Positions 26,243 through 35,956 of a DNA stretch of 64,000 bases are shown here, one piece after another. Position 1 is the first letter of the stretch. Each line of letters begins with the position of its first letter. Position numbers and translations under genes: made by a program. The notes beneath the pieces were generated by a model. That model saw only the letters and a list, made by a program, of their open reading frames with translations, had not been told where the DNA came from and ran no database searches. Source of the stretch: Oleiphilus sp. (GTDB lineage: Bacteria; Pseudomonadota; Gammaproteobacteria; Pseudomonadales; Oleiphilaceae); NCBI GenBank assembly GCA_006212045.1, contig PZPK01000018.1:29177-93176 (forward strand), in the 5' to 3' direction.

Positions 26243-27919
26243 ATGAGCGAGAGCTTTGCTGAATTATTTGAAGAAAGCCTAAAAGAAATCGATATGACGC
26301 CTGGCGCGATCGTTAAAGGTGTCGTTATCGACATCGACAGCGACTGGGTAACCGTAAATGCAGGCTTGAAATCAGAGGGCGTAATCCCTCTTTCGCAATT
26401 TGTTGCTGAAAATGGTGAAGTGCAACTTTCCATCGGTGACGAAGTTGATGTAGCCCTGGATGCGGTTGAAGATGGCTTTGGTGAGACTCGATTGTCTCGC
26501 GAGAAGGCAAAGCGCGCTGAAGCATGGAAAGAGCTGGAAAAAGCTTTTGAAGCTGAAGAGATTGTGACCGGTGTGATCAATGGCAAGGTCAAGGGCGGTT
26601 TTACTGTCGACCTTAAGTCAATCCGAGCGTTTCTGCCGGGCTCTCTGGTCGATGTACGTCCGGTTCGCGATACCTTGCATCTCGAAGGCAAAGAGTTAGA
26701 GTTTAAAGTCATCAAGCTGGACCAAAAGCGTAATAACGTTGTTGTTTCGCGTCGTTCGGTTCTGGAAGCAGAAAACAGCGCAGAGCGCGATGCACTGCTG
26801 GAAAGCATGGCTGAAGGTATGGAAGTCAAGGGTATCGTGAAGAACCTGACTGACTACGGTGCCTTTGTTGATCTGGGTGGTGTTGACGGCCTGTTGCACA
26901 TTACTGACATGGCGTGGAAGCGAATCAAGCACCCAAGTGAAATTGTAAACGTTGGCGACGAGATCAATGTCAAAGTACTGAAGTTTGATCGCGAACGTAA
27001 TCGTGTATCACTTGGCCTGAAGCAGCTGGGTGAAGATCCATGGGTATCTATCAAAGAGCGTTACCCGGAGAACACACGTGTAATGGCGCGTGTTACCAAC
27101 CTGACCGATTACGGCTGTTTTGCCGAGATCGAAGAAGGTGTTGAGGGTCTGGTACACGTTTCTGAAATGGATTGGACCAACAAGAACATCCATCCTTCAA
27201 AAGTCGTCCAGTTGGGCGATGAAATCGAAGTCATGGTGCTGGATATCGATGAAGAGCGTCGTCGTATCTCCCTGGGTGTCAAGCAGTGTCACCCGAATCC
27301 ATGGGAGCAGTTCTCTTCCAACTACAACAAAGAAGACAAAATCAGTGGCAAGATCAAATCCATTACTGATTTCGGGATCTTTATCGGTCTTGAAGGTGGT
27401 ATTGATGGTCTGGTTCACTTGTCTGACATCTCGTGGCATGAGCCGGGTGAAGAAGCTGTACGTCAGTACAAGAAGGGTGATGAGATTGAAACAGTTATCC
27501 TTTCTGTAGATCCTGAGCGTGAGCGTATTTCACTGGGTATCAAGCAGCTGGAGCGTGATCCTTTTGCCGAATACGTACAAGTAAACGACAAGGGCACTAT
27601 CGTGACCGGTTCCGTGAAGGAAGTGGATGCGAAGGCGGCGGTGATCGAGTTGAACGCAGATGTTGATGCGGTACTCAAGGCCTCAGAGATGAGTCAGGAT
27701 CGCATTGAAGATCTGACCACGCAGTTGAAAGTCGGCGATGAAGTAGAAGCGAAGATTATCAACGTTGATCGCAAGAATCGTGTTATCAATCTTTCTGTGA
27801 AGTCGAAAGATATCGATGATGAGAAGCAAGCGATGAAAGAGGTGCGTGAGAAGCAGGTTGAATCTGCAGGTCCCACCACTATCGGTGATCTGATCAAAGA
27901 GCAAATGCAAAACAACTAA
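26243..27919 (+). CDS. rpsA: 30S ribosomal protein S1
   Basis: S1 is the large, loosely bound 30S protein that unfolds and docks mRNAs for initiation. The 558-residue product has six S1/OB repeats, the full gammaproteobacterial number; repeats 3-6 show the canonical [22 protein letters not shown] pattern in slightly changed forms. The N-terminal [13 protein letters not shown] helix that docks on S2 is present. It ends in a short Asn/Gln-rich tail and is followed by a strong terminator. The upstream leader has an AGGAATTAGG-like ribosome binding site and a hairpin. Confidence 0.98.
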   Translation: MSESFAELFEESLKEIDMTPGAIVKGVVIDIDSDWVTVNAGLKSEGVIPLSQFVAENGEVQLSIGDEVDVALDAVEDGFGETRLSREKAKRAEAWKELEKAFEAEEIVTGVINGKVKGGFTVDLKSIRAFLPGSLVDVRPVRDTLHLEGKELEFKVIKLDQKRNNVVVSRRSVLEAENSAERDALLESMAEGMEVKGIVKNLTDYGAFVDLGGVDGLLHITDMAWKRIKHPSEIVNVGDEINVKVLKFDRERNRVSLGLKQLGEDPWVSIKERYPENTRVMARVTNLTDYGCFAEIEEGVEGLVHVSEMDWTNKNIHPSKVVQLGDEIEVMVLDIDEERRRISLGVKQCHPNPWEQFSSNYNKEDKISGKIKSITDFGIFIGLEGGIDGLVHLSDISWHEPGEEAVRQYKKGDEIETVILSVDPERERISLGIKQLERDPFAEYVQVNDKGTIVTGSVKEVDAKAAVIELNADVDAVLKASEMSQDRIEDLTTQLKVGDEVEAKIINVDRKNRVINLSVKSKDIDDEKQAMKEVREKQVESAGPTTIGDLIKEQMQNN

Positions 27920-27956
27920 GTAGATGTAAGTATCTATAACTAGTTGTTAATTAATT

Positions 27957-27986
27957 AAAAAAACGGGCCAAGTGCCCGTTTTTTTT
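27957..27986 (+). terminator. rho-independent terminator after rpsA
   Basis: AAACGGGC and GCCCGTTT pair over a 5-nt loop, followed by eight T residues in total. It closes the gyrA/pheA-rpsA transcript; ihfB has to be read from its own promoter or readthrough. Confidence 0.93.
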
Positions 27987-28043
27987 GGTCTTTTATTTTT
28001 CTTTGTCTACACTAAAAAAAACTCAGTGTTTTCGGGAACATAA

Positions 28044-28340
28044 ATGACGAAATCTGAATTAGTAGAGATTATCGCTTCCAAGCAGACGCAACTGTCCGTT
28101 AAAGATGTGGAATTGGCTGTAAAAACGATACTGGATCTGATGTCAAATGCCTTGGCAACAGGGCAGCGTATCGAAATTAGAGGCTTTGGAAGCTTTTCCT
28201 TGCACCATAGGGCGCCTCGTGTGGGTAGAAACCCAAAAACAGGCGAGTCCGTTGAGTTAGGTGCCAAGTCTGTTCCCCACTTCAAGCCCGGCAAGGAGTT
28301 GCGGGATCAGGTGAATGAAAGTTTAAAGCAGGGCTACTAA
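28044..28340 (+). CDS. ihfB: integration host factor subunit beta
   Basis: IHF-beta pairs with IHF-alpha to bind and sharply bend specific DNA sites in recombination, replication and sigma-54 transcription. The 98-residue product has the DNABII fold with [20 protein letters not shown] and [19 protein letters not shown], which match IHF-beta rather than HU. Its place after rpsA is the conserved one. In this genome it could also support the sigma-54 promoter seen at 60079. Confidence 0.96.
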   Translation: MTKSELVEIIASKQTQLSVKDVELAVKTILDLMSNALATGQRIEIRGFGSFSLHHRAPRVGRNPKTGESVELGAKSVPHFKPGKELRDQVNESLKQGY

Positions 28341-28460
28341 GCTCAGACCCTGATTCGAGTTACCTGATTTCAACGTACCAAATAGCCTGCACGGCCTTTG
28401 TGCGTGGCCGATGCGATATTGGCGTGTTAAGATTGTCATTCACTTGTCGGAATCTGATGA

Positions 28461-28763
28461 ATGGCAAAGCTTCGTTTCTTTCTCTTCTGTTTCGTTCTTA
28501 TCTGTGTAGTGCTACTGGCCTTGGCATTTCTTTATCGCAATGCCTTACCGACGCAGATCGATTTAATTGTTTTTGACGTGATGCATGTTTCCGTCGGCGT
28601 ATTGGCGCTGGCCAGCTTTGTTATTGGCGGAGTTTTGGGGCTTGTTGTGCGTGTGCCCAGTGCCATATGGCAGCGTTCGCAGTCAAAAATGCAGGGCAGG
28701 GTGTTGGCGCGAAAAGAGCGGGAAATAGAACGGCTCAAGAATGAAGTGGCAAAGGCAGGGTAG
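28461..28763 (+). CDS. lapA: lipopolysaccharide assembly protein A
   Basis: LapA (YciS) is a small inner-membrane protein that works with LapB to control LpxC stability and so lipopolysaccharide synthesis. The 100-residue product has two hydrophobic helices (about 5-24 and 42-65) and a C-terminal basic coiled coil (KEREIERLKNEVAK). It is directly followed, without a gap, by lapB, the normal arrangement. Confidence 0.9.
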   Translation: MAKLRFFLFCFVLICVVLLALAFLYRNALPTQIDLIVFDVMHVSVGVLALASFVIGGVLGLVVRVPSAIWQRSQSKMQGRVLARKEREIERLKNEVAKAG

Positions 28764-29939
28764 ATGGATTCCTGGGCAGTCTGGCTGCTGCTTGTCATCG
28801 CGCTGGCAATCGGCTGGGGCCTTGGCTATCGTGCCCGTCTGGTAGCGTCAAAAGCCGACTCCTCGGCGTCAGAAGATTCTGCGGTCAAGCACCGACTGCA
28901 ACTGCTATTTGATTCCTATAGTGACGATGCGCTGGATCGGTTTATACACTCCCTTGAGGTAAATCCTGAAACGCTGGCTTTGCATATTTCGATTGGCCGG
29001 CATTTTAGAACAGAAGGCGAGGTGGAAAAAGCGATTCTGGTGCACCAGAATCTCATGTCCCACCCGGAACTTCCCAAGATACAGCTTGACCCCGTGATCT
29101 ATGAGTTGGCGAAGGATTACAAGGTAGCAGGCCTGTTTGACCGGGCCGAGTCCTTGCTGAAACAACTTGTCAGTTCGAAAACATTTGGCTTTAAGAGCAA
29201 GAAGCTCTTGCTTGATATTTATGAACTTGAGAAAGACTGGGATGAGGCGCTTGAAACAGGACAGGCGATAGATCTGAAGCGGCACCCGGATATACGCAAG
29301 CGTGTCGCTCAGTACTGGTGTGAAATGTCGCAACGAAAGCGACAGTCGGGGGAAATGCTGGAAGCAAAGCGTTTGTTGGATAAGGCCTTAAGTGCCGACA
29401 AAACCTGTGTCCGGGCGCATCTTGATTCCGCCAGCATGCTGGTCACGCAGGAGCGCTACAGGGACGCCATTCTGCAACTAAAGACACTGCTGGAATATGC
29501 GCCTGAATTTTTTGTTCTGGCTCAGCCATTGTTGCTCAAGTGTACTGAGGAAACGGGCAGCTTTGAGCGTTACTGTGCCTATCTGAAAGCGCTTTATCAG
29601 CAGACAGGGCAGGTCAATATTATTCTGGCGCTGGTTGATGCATACGCCAGGCAAGGGCGTATACCTGAAGCAGATGAATATCTTGAGCAGGAGGCCAGAG
29701 TTCAACCCAGTCTAACCTTGCTGGAGGCTTTGCTGGATGCGCGGAGAGCACAGAGTGCCTTGCCTTCCGACGCTGTTTGGCAAGCGCTATCAGAAGTGAT
29801 TGAGAAGATTCGTTCCGAGCGACCGGCATATTGTTGCGCAAATTGTGGTTTCACCGGTAAGCAGCTGCATTGGATGTGCCCCAGTTGTAAAAGTTGGGAG
29901 ACGGTCCGACCGTTCATTGAGCATAATGCCCCGGCCTGA
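28764..29939 (+). CDS. lapB: lipopolysaccharide assembly protein B
   Basis: LapB (YciM) is a membrane-anchored tetratricopeptide protein that presents LpxC to the FtsH protease and thereby sets lipopolysaccharide output. The 391-residue product has one N-terminal transmembrane helix (WAVWLLLVIALAIGWGLGY), a long array of TPR helices, and a C-terminal rubredoxin-type metal knot with two Cys pairs (CANCGF and CPSCKSW). All features match the family. Its partner protease gene ftsH is also in this window, 3.1 kb downstream. Confidence 0.95.
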   Translation: MDSWAVWLLLVIALAIGWGLGYRARLVASKADSSASEDSAVKHRLQLLFDSYSDDALDRFIHSLEVNPETLALHISIGRHFRTEGEVEKAILVHQNLMSHPELPKIQLDPVIYELAKDYKVAGLFDRAESLLKQLVSSKTFGFKSKKLLLDIYELEKDWDEALETGQAIDLKRHPDIRKRVAQYWCEMSQRKRQSGEMLEAKRLLDKALSADKTCVRAHLDSASMLVTQERYRDAILQLKTLLEYAPEFFVLAQPLLLKCTEETGSFERYCAYLKALYQQTGQVNIILALVDAYARQGRIPEADEYLEQEARVQPSLTLLEALLDARRAQSALPSDAVWQALSEVIEKIRSERPAYCCANCGFTGKQLHWMCPSCKSWETVRPFIEHNAPA

Positions 29940-29989
29940 ACGCGGGTCAGTAAACAACACAGAAATGTTATGAAGTAAGAGGATTCAAG

Positions 29990-30700
29990 GTGTCTAAGGT
30001 AAATTCCCCCCTGATTATCGCGCTGGACTATCCGGATCAGGCATCGGCTATCGCGATGGCCCGGTTGCTGGATCCTGCCCTGTGCCGCGTCAAAGTTGGC
30101 AAGGAGTTGTACACCCGATGCGGCCCGCCAATCCTCGATGCTTTGCAGGGGATGGGCTTTGAGGTATTTCTCGATCTTAAGTTTCACGATATACCGAATA
30201 CCACCTCCAAGGCGGTGAGCGTTGCGGCAGACCTGGGAGTGTGGATGGTCAATGTCCATGCGTCCGGGGGTGTAAGAATGATGGAGGCCTGTGTAGAGGC
30301 GCTGGCTCGGTTTAGGTCGAGACCCCTGTTGATTGGCGTCACCGTGCTTACCAGTATGGAGGGGGCTGACCTGCAAGGCGTGGGGATTTCCAGATCGCCC
30401 TACCAGCAGGTAGAGTTGCTGGCAGATCTGGCCAATGAGTCAGGTCTGGATGGTATTGTCTGTTCGTCGCAAGAGGTCGGCGGGTTGCGGGCGAGGCTGC
30501 GAGAGGATTTTAAGTTTGTGACGCCAGGTATTCGGCCGCAATCTGCAGCCGTTGACGACCAGAAAAGAATTATGACGCCGGCGCAGGCGCTGAACGCGGG
30601 TTCCAGTTATTTGGTGGTCGGAAGACCTGTAACGAAAGCCGATGATCCAGGCAAGGCGCTGGAAGACCTGATGTCTGAAGTGAATGCCGTTACAGGCTGA
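29990..30700 (+). CDS. pyrF: orotidine 5'-phosphate decarboxylase
   Basis: PyrF makes UMP from OMP, the last step of pyrimidine synthesis. The 236-residue product shows the signature DLKFHDIPNT with the catalytic Asp-Lys-Asp set, the N-terminal IIALDYPD strand, and the phosphate-binding TPGIRP and VVGRPVTKADDP segments. It begins at GTG with AAGAGGA upstream and lies 50 bp after lapB, the same order as in many Gammaproteobacteria. Confidence 0.97.
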   Translation: MSKVNSPLIIALDYPDQASAIAMARLLDPALCRVKVGKELYTRCGPPILDALQGMGFEVFLDLKFHDIPNTTSKAVSVAADLGVWMVNVHASGGVRMMEACVEALARFRSRPLLIGVTVLTSMEGADLQGVGISRSPYQQVELLADLANESGLDGIVCSSQEVGGLRARLREDFKFVTPGIRPQSAAVDDQKRIMTPAQALNAGSSYLVVGRPVTKADDPGKALEDLMSEVNAVTG

Positions 30701-30723
30701 CCCGAAGTGGTTGGGGTGAAATC

Positions 30724-31860
30724 ATGCGCATGAGCGGATTTTTAAAGGCGGTAGAGGCCGTTTTTATGAGGCTTCTGTTAATGGCCTGTTTGCTGTCGTT
30801 TACACTGCCTGCATTGGCTGAAATATACAAGTGGCAGGACAAACAGGGCAACTGGCATTTCAGTGATGCTCCGCGCAGCGCTAAGGGTAAGCCCGCCGTT
30901 ATCAAAGGTGGCCATTCACCTGTCTCATCGGGCTCGTCCTCTTCGGGCGATGATCTGGAGCTGCGACTTGTTGATCGCTTTAAGCCAGCCACCACGGTCG
31001 AGCGTGTCACGCTGGCCGTGGTGGGTATCGAAACCCATCTTGGCGAAGGCAGTGGGTTTTTTGTGTCCCGGCAAGGGCACATTGTCACGAATCGTCACGT
31101 CATCAGACCTTCGACTACCGATGCCTGGCAAGAGAGCGCGCAAAAGATGGAAGAGGGGCGTCGGAGGCTGCAAGCGTTTCAGGGGAAGCTGGATCAGGAG
31201 AAAAGGGCGCTCGATGACTATGCTGACAAACTGGCGCGCTATCGTAGCGATGTGGAGTCCAAGTCCGAGGGTAGTGCCCGCAATACGGCGTTGGCAGAAT
31301 ACCAGGGTTTTGAAGAGCGCTATCAGCAGCGACGCGACAATTATCTGTCCCAGCAAAAGGCACAGGACAAGCAGATGCAGGAATTTGAGCGGCGTTATTC
31401 GGAGTTATCCCTGAAAGGAAGTATGGCGGGTGCAGCACGGCAATTCGCGATTGTACTCAAGGATGGAACACGGCTTCGTGCCAGGCTGCTAAAGATCAGT
31501 AAAGATTTTGACCTTGCCTTGCTCAAGCTGGACGGTTATCGAACGCCGTTGTTGTCACTTTCCAGAGAGGCCGGTTTGAGGCAGGGGCGTGAAGTGTTTG
31601 CGGTAGGCAGTCCGCTCGGCATGAAGGATGCAGTCACGTCAGGCATTATTACGAGTTTGAAAAAAGACTATCTGGTGACGGATGCCCAGATTCTGCCTGG
31701 TAACAGCGGAGGACCCTTGCTGGATCTGGAAACAGGTGAGGTGCTTGGCGTCAATACTCTGAAGTTTGCCCGGAATGCCTTGTCCGATGGATTTGGTTTT
31801 GCGATTCCGGTCGATGTCGTTTATCGGGAGTTTCCAGATGCTCTGAGGCCGCTTGAATAA
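30724..31860 (+). CDS. exported trypsin-like serine protease with DUF4124 and a coiled-coil insertion
   Basis: The 378-residue product has a signal peptide (LLLMACLLSFTLPALA), a DUF4124 module (EIYKWQDKQGNWHFSDAP, about 33-50), then a DegP/HtrA-type S1C protease domain. The triad is His125 (TNRHV), Asp263 (DFDLALL) and Ser328 (PGNSGGP). Unusually, about 95 residues of charged coiled coil (about 135-228) separate the His and Asp lobes, where normal family members have a short loop. No PDZ domain follows; the chain ends soon after the protease domain. Several starts are possible (30724, 30730, 30766); the last begins right at the signal peptide and has GAGG eight bases upstream. It follows pyrF by 23 bp. 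Role probably in envelope proteolysis; substrate unknown. Confidence 0.85.
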   Translation: MRMSGFLKAVEAVFMRLLLMACLLSFTLPALAEIYKWQDKQGNWHFSDAPRSAKGKPAVIKGGHSPVSSGSSSSGDDLELRLVDRFKPATTVERVTLAVVGIETHLGEGSGFFVSRQGHIVTNRHVIRPSTTDAWQESAQKMEEGRRRLQAFQGKLDQEKRALDDYADKLARYRSDVESKSEGSARNTALAEYQGFEERYQQRRDNYLSQQKAQDKQMQEFERRYSELSLKGSMAGAARQFAIVLKDGTRLRARLLKISKDFDLALLKLDGYRTPLLSLSREAGLRQGREVFAVGSPLGMKDAVTSGIITSLKKDYLVTDAQILPGNSGGPLLDLETGEVLGVNTLKFARNALSDGFGFAIPVDVVYREFPDALRPLE

Positions 31861-31871
31861 TTTGTGGGTGG

Positions 31872-32177
31872 CTATCGGCGCAAAAGATTTGAAAGCTTGG
31901 GGTTGGGCTTTTTGTTTTTGCGCAATATGACGGCGACTTTACCAATGGACTGAACCAGCTCAGCGTCTGATTTATCGGATATCTCCTCGATCAGTTTGGC
32001 ACGATCGTCCCGGTCTCCGGCAGCTATCTTGATTTTGATCAGTTCGTGGTCGTTCAGCGCGCGGTCAAGCTCTTCCATTAAAGGCTCGGTCAGACCCTTA
32101 TCTCCGACTATAATGATGGGGTTCAGGTTGTGGGCGATGGCTCGATACTGTTTTTTCTGCGCCGCGGTTAGCGTCAT
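31872..32177 (-). CDS. yhbY: ribosome assembly RNA-binding protein YhbY
   Basis: YhbY is a small CRM-domain protein that binds pre-50S particles. The 101-residue product shows LTAAQKKQYRAIAHNLNPII, the GxxG-like GDKGLT loop, HELIKIKI, and a C-terminal basic tail. It is divergent from rlmE with a 123-bp promoter gap, the classical order in Gammaproteobacteria. It ends 11 bp from the protease gene, tail to tail. Confidence 0.94.
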   Translation of the reverse strand: MTLTAAQKKQYRAIAHNLNPIIIVGDKGLTEPLMEELDRALNDHELIKIKIAAGDRDDRAKLIEEISDKSDAELVQSIGKVAVILRKNKKPNPKLSNLLRR

Positions 32178-32300
32178 GTTCGGGATTCCGTTTGTTGGGT
32201 TTACGCGTGAGTTTATCGAGCCAAGTTTAACAAAAAGCGTTCGACGCTGCCCGGTTATTTATACATGCATTCAGCTGTAAAGGATGAAAACAAATAGGCT

Positions 32301-32918
32301 ATGGCCAGATCCAAATCGAGCAAACATTGGTTAAAGGAGCATTTTGACGATGTTTATGTCAAAAAGTCGCAGGAGGATGGCTATCGTTCCCGTGCAAGTT
32401 ACAAATTGAAGGAGCTGCACGAAAAGGATCAGTTGTTTAAGCCGGGTATGACGGTGGTGGATCTTGGCGCTGCGCCAGGAGGATGGACCCAGGTTGCGAG
32501 TGAACTGGTCGGACCGTCTGGAAGGGTGATCGCCAGTGATATTCTGCCGATGGATCCCTTGCCGGATGTCCATTTTGTGCAAGGAGACTTCACCGAAGAT
32601 TCTGTGTTTGAAACTTTGTTGGCGCAAATCGATGGGCATGCCGATCTTGTAATTTCTGATATGGCCCCCAATATGAGTGGGAACGCGGCGGCCGATATTC
32701 CGCGTGCCATGTATTTGGTGGAGTTGGCACTGGACATGGCACGAAATACCCTGCGGCCCGGAGGTGGTTTTGTTGCAAAAGTGTTTCAGGGAGAGGGGTT
32801 TGATGGTTTGCTAAAGGACATGCGCAGCAGCTTCAGCAGGGTTGTGAGTCGTAAACCGGATTCCTCGCGGTCGCGTTCTCGCGAGATTTACCTCGTGGGT
32901 TCAGGTTTTCGTGGTTGA
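32301..32918 (+). CDS. rlmE: 23S rRNA 2'-O-methyltransferase E (U2552)
   Basis: RlmE (FtsJ) methylates U2552 in the A-loop of 23S rRNA late in 50S assembly, using S-adenosylmethionine. The 205-residue product has the SAM loop [15 protein letters not shown], the catalytic K-D-K-E set spread across [24 protein letters not shown] and [12 protein letters not shown], and the normal length. It precedes ftsH by 117 bp; the pair is conserved and in E. coli is heat-inducible. Confidence 0.97.
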   Translation: MARSKSSKHWLKEHFDDVYVKKSQEDGYRSRASYKLKELHEKDQLFKPGMTVVDLGAAPGGWTQVASELVGPSGRVIASDILPMDPLPDVHFVQGDFTEDSVFETLLAQIDGHADLVISDMAPNMSGNAAADIPRAMYLVELALDMARNTLRPGGGFVAKVFQGEGFDGLLKDMRSSFSRVVSRKPDSSRSRSREIYLVGSGFRG

Positions 32919-33035
32919 TGTCAGGGTTGGAAGCCAGTCTTCGCTTGGCGATAGTATATTTTGATATCTGGATGTATAGTTGGTTGAGCGCTTCAGGCGC
33001 TGATCATCAATTGGAATTAGGTAGAGGGCTTTCCC

Positions 33036-34997
33036 TTGAATGATATGGTAAAAAATCTTGTACTTTGGCTTGTGATCGCAGCAGTTCTGTTGATGGTCTT
33101 CAATAACTTCAATGCGCACACGCAAAAGCAATCGATGGATTATTCGCAGTTCATTGAGCTGGTGCAGAGCGGTCAGGTGAAACAGGTCGTGATCGATGGA
33201 CTGAGTTTCGACATTGAGACTGTGGATGGCCGAAGGTACTCAACTGTGCGCCCGATGGTGGAAGACCCGCGTCTGATGGATGATCTGATCAGCAACAAAG
33301 TCAGGGTGGTGGGTAAAGAGCCTGAGAAGCAAAGCATCTGGACCCAGCTTCTGGTGGCTTCATTCCCGATTCTGGTCATTATTGCCGTATTTATGTTCTT
33401 TATGCGCCAGATGCAGGGCGGTGGCGGCGGCAAAGGCCCGATGTCCTTCGGCAAGAGCAAAGCCCGACTGATGAGCGAAGATCAGATCAAAACCACCTTT
33501 GCAGATGTTGCTGGTGTGGATGAGGCGAAAGAAGATGTGAAGGAACTCGTGGAATTCCTGCGCGATCCGAGCAAGTTCCAGCGCCTGGGCGGCAAAATTC
33601 CGCGAGGCGTATTAATGGTAGGTCAGCCCGGTACTGGTAAAACCCTGCTTGCGAAAGCGATTGCAGGTGAGGCCAAGGTGCCGTTTTTCTCCATATCCGG
33701 TTCCGATTTTGTGGAGATGTTCGTAGGTGTGGGTGCATCACGGGTGCGTGACATGTTCGAACAGGCCAAGAAGCAGTCACCCTGTATTATCTTTATCGAC
33801 GAAATTGACGCGGTCGGTCGCCATCGTGGTGCGGGCCTTGGGGGCGGGCACGACGAGCGTGAGCAAACCCTGAACCAATTGCTGGTCGAAATGGACGGTT
33901 TTGAGGGTAGTGAGGGCGTGATCGTTATCGCAGCCACCAACCGTCCGGACGTTCTGGACCCGGCGTTGTTGCGCCCCGGTCGTTTTGATCGTCAGGTGGT
34001 GGTCGGTTTGCCTGATATACTGGGTCGTGAGCAAATTTTGAAGGTACACATGAAGCGGGTTCCTCTGGATGAGGATGTTGAACCAAGTGTTATTGCGCGT
34101 GGTACGCCCGGATTCTCCGGAGCGGATCTGGCAAACCTGGTCAATGAGGCTTCTTTGTTTGCAGCCCGTGCCAACAAGCGGGCCGTTTCCATGGTGGAAT
34201 TTGAGCTCGCGAAAGACAAAATCATGATGGGTGCCGAACGCAAATCCATGGTGATGTCCGAGAAAGAAAAGCAGAATACCGCTTATCACGAGGCGGGGCA
34301 TGCGATTGTAGGGCGCTTGATGCCAGAGCATGACCCTGTATACAAAGTGAGTATAATTCCTCGTGGCAGGGCTTTGGGCGTAACCATGTTCCTGCCTGAA
34401 GAAGACCGTTACAGTATGAGTCGCCGGCATATTATCAGTCAGATCTGTTCCCTGTATGGGGGGCGTATTGCCGAGGAAATGACTCTGGGGCCTGATGGAG
34501 TCACAACGGGCGCATCCAACGATATACAGCGTGCGACCGAGATTGCGAGAAATATGGTCACCAAATGGGGGCTCTCAGAGCGTCTGGGGCCGCTGATGTA
34601 TGACGAGGCCCAGGAAGAAGTGTTTTTGGGTAAGTCCGCTGCCAGTTCCACGGCAAATGTTTCGGCGACAACGCGAAGTACGATTGACGAAGAGATTCGG
34701 GATATTATCGACAGTTGCTATGAGACAGCGAAGAAAATTCTGGAAGAAAACCGAAGTAAGCTGGATGCGATGGCAGAAGCTCTGATGAAATACGAAACAA
34801 TCGATTCTCATCAGATCGACGACATTATGGAAGGGAAGACGCCGCGTCCGCCGAAAGGTTGGGGTGGAAATGGCAATGGTTCGGGAGGTGCTGCTGCGGA
34901 GTCAAAAGCGGAATCAGAAGATGTTTCCGAAGCGTCCGGGCAGAACTCCCGTGACGACAGTTCCGACTCTGTGGGTGGTCCTGCCAACGAGCATTAA
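33036..34997 (+). CDS. ftsH: ATP-dependent zinc metalloprotease FtsH
   Basis: FtsH is the hexameric inner-membrane AAA+ protease that degrades membrane proteins and regulators such as LpxC. The 653-residue product has two transmembrane helices (near residues 6-22 and 102-122) flanking a periplasmic domain, AAA+ with Walker A GQPGTGKT and Walker B IIFIDEID, the second region of homology, and the zinc site HEAGH. The C-terminus is a Gly/Ser/acidic tail. TTG 33036 is chosen as start: AGAGGG lies seven bases before it and MNDMVKNL aligns with the E. coli N-terminus. LapB, its adaptor, is encoded upstream. Confidence 0.97.
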   Translation: MNDMVKNLVLWLVIAAVLLMVFNNFNAHTQKQSMDYSQFIELVQSGQVKQVVIDGLSFDIETVDGRRYSTVRPMVEDPRLMDDLISNKVRVVGKEPEKQSIWTQLLVASFPILVIIAVFMFFMRQMQGGGGGKGPMSFGKSKARLMSEDQIKTTFADVAGVDEAKEDVKELVEFLRDPSKFQRLGGKIPRGVLMVGQPGTGKTLLAKAIAGEAKVPFFSISGSDFVEMFVGVGASRVRDMFEQAKKQSPCIIFIDEIDAVGRHRGAGLGGGHDEREQTLNQLLVEMDGFEGSEGVIVIAATNRPDVLDPALLRPGRFDRQVVVGLPDILGREQILKVHMKRVPLDEDVEPSVIARGTPGFSGADLANLVNEASLFAARANKRAVSMVEFELAKDKIMMGAERKSMVMSEKEKQNTAYHEAGHAIVGRLMPEHDPVYKVSIIPRGRALGVTMFLPEEDRYSMSRRHIISQICSLYGGRIAEEMTLGPDGVTTGASNDIQRATEIARNMVTKWGLSERLGPLMYDEAQEEVFLGKSAASSTANVSATTRSTIDEEIRDIIDSCYETAKKILEENRSKLDAMAEALMKYETIDSHQIDDIMEGKTPRPPKGWGGNGNGSGGAAAESKAESEDVSEASGQNSRDDSSDSVGGPANEH

Positions 34998-35014
34998 CGC
35001 TTTACATCGGGTCT

Positions 35015-35045
35015 AAAAGGCGCAACAGGCTTGCGCCTTTTTTTG
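35015..35045 (+). terminator. rho-independent terminator after ftsH
   Basis: AAAAGGCGCAA and TTGCGCCTTTT form a long stem with a T-tract. It lies in the 80-bp gap before folP, so ftsH and folP are not fully cotranscribed. Confidence 0.9.
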
Positions 35046-35077
35046 TTTCAAATTTAAAAAGTGTAGAGAGGAAGTCC

Positions 35078-35926
35078 ATGCCGGCTCATCTGCGTTGCGG
35101 AGATAAGGCGCTTTCGTTTGCTCGGAAGCATGTCATGGGCGTGCTAAACGTGACTCCGGATTCGTTTTCGGATGGTGGTCGTTTCCGGGATCTGGATAAT
35201 GCGATCGGGCATGCCGGGCAAATGATTTCCGAGGGCGCCAGTCTTATTGATATCGGCGGTGAATCTACGCGGCCCGGTGCTGCTCCGGTATCTGTTCAGG
35301 AAGAGCTGGATCGTGTCTGCCCCGTCGTCGAACGGCTGGTTTCTGAATTTGATGCCCTGGTGTCGGTAGATACCAGTACTCCCGAAGTGATGCGTGAAGC
35401 GATCCGCCTGGGCTGTTCGCTGGTAAATGATGTGCGCGCATTCTCGCGCCCTGGGGCGATTGATGCCGTCCGGGATGCGAATGTGGCATTATGCGTGATG
35501 CATATGCAGGGTGAGCCGGATTCGATGCAGCAGGCGCCGCGCTATGATGCGGTGGTGGATGACCTGAAGGCCTTCTTTGCTGAGCGTATTGATGTTTTGT
35601 CGACGTCGGGAGTGTGCACGGATAGGCTGATATTGGATCCGGGCTTTGGCTTTGGCAAGACGCTTGAGCACAATCTGTTGTTGTTGAGAAACTTGCGGGA
35701 TTTTCAGGCGTTTGGGCTTCCCGTTCTGGTAGGAATGTCGCGTAAGTCGATGATTGGCGCAATTTTGGGCAATGAAGTGGATCAGCGGCTTTTTGGCAGT
35801 CTGTCTGCTGCTGTCATCGCTGCAATGCAGGGTGCCTGGATCATACGGGCGCATGATGTGCTTGCAACAGTTGAGGCGATAAGGATTGTGGACGCGGTGA
35901 TCAGTGAGCCGGCGTCCGGGGAATAG
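35078..35926 (+). CDS. folP: dihydropteroate synthase
   Basis: FolP condenses p-aminobenzoate with the pterin pyrophosphate in folate synthesis and is the sulfonamide target. The 282-residue TIM-barrel has both signatures: MGVLNVTPDSFSDGG and LIDIGGESTRPGA, plus LILDPGFGFGKTLEHN and a C-terminal RAHDV that binds the phosphate. Ends 30 bp before glmM, the conserved folP-glmM pair. Confidence 0.97.
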   Translation: MPAHLRCGDKALSFARKHVMGVLNVTPDSFSDGGRFRDLDNAIGHAGQMISEGASLIDIGGESTRPGAAPVSVQEELDRVCPVVERLVSEFDALVSVDTSTPEVMREAIRLGCSLVNDVRAFSRPGAIDAVRDANVALCVMHMQGEPDSMQQAPRYDAVVDDLKAFFAERIDVLSTSGVCTDRLILDPGFGFGKTLEHNLLLLRNLRDFQAFGLPVLVGMSRKSMIGAILGNEVDQRLFGSLSAAVIAAMQGAWIIRAHDVLATVEAIRIVDAVISEPASGE

Positions 35927-35956
35927 TGAATACAATGGAGTATGGGAGAAAGCAGC

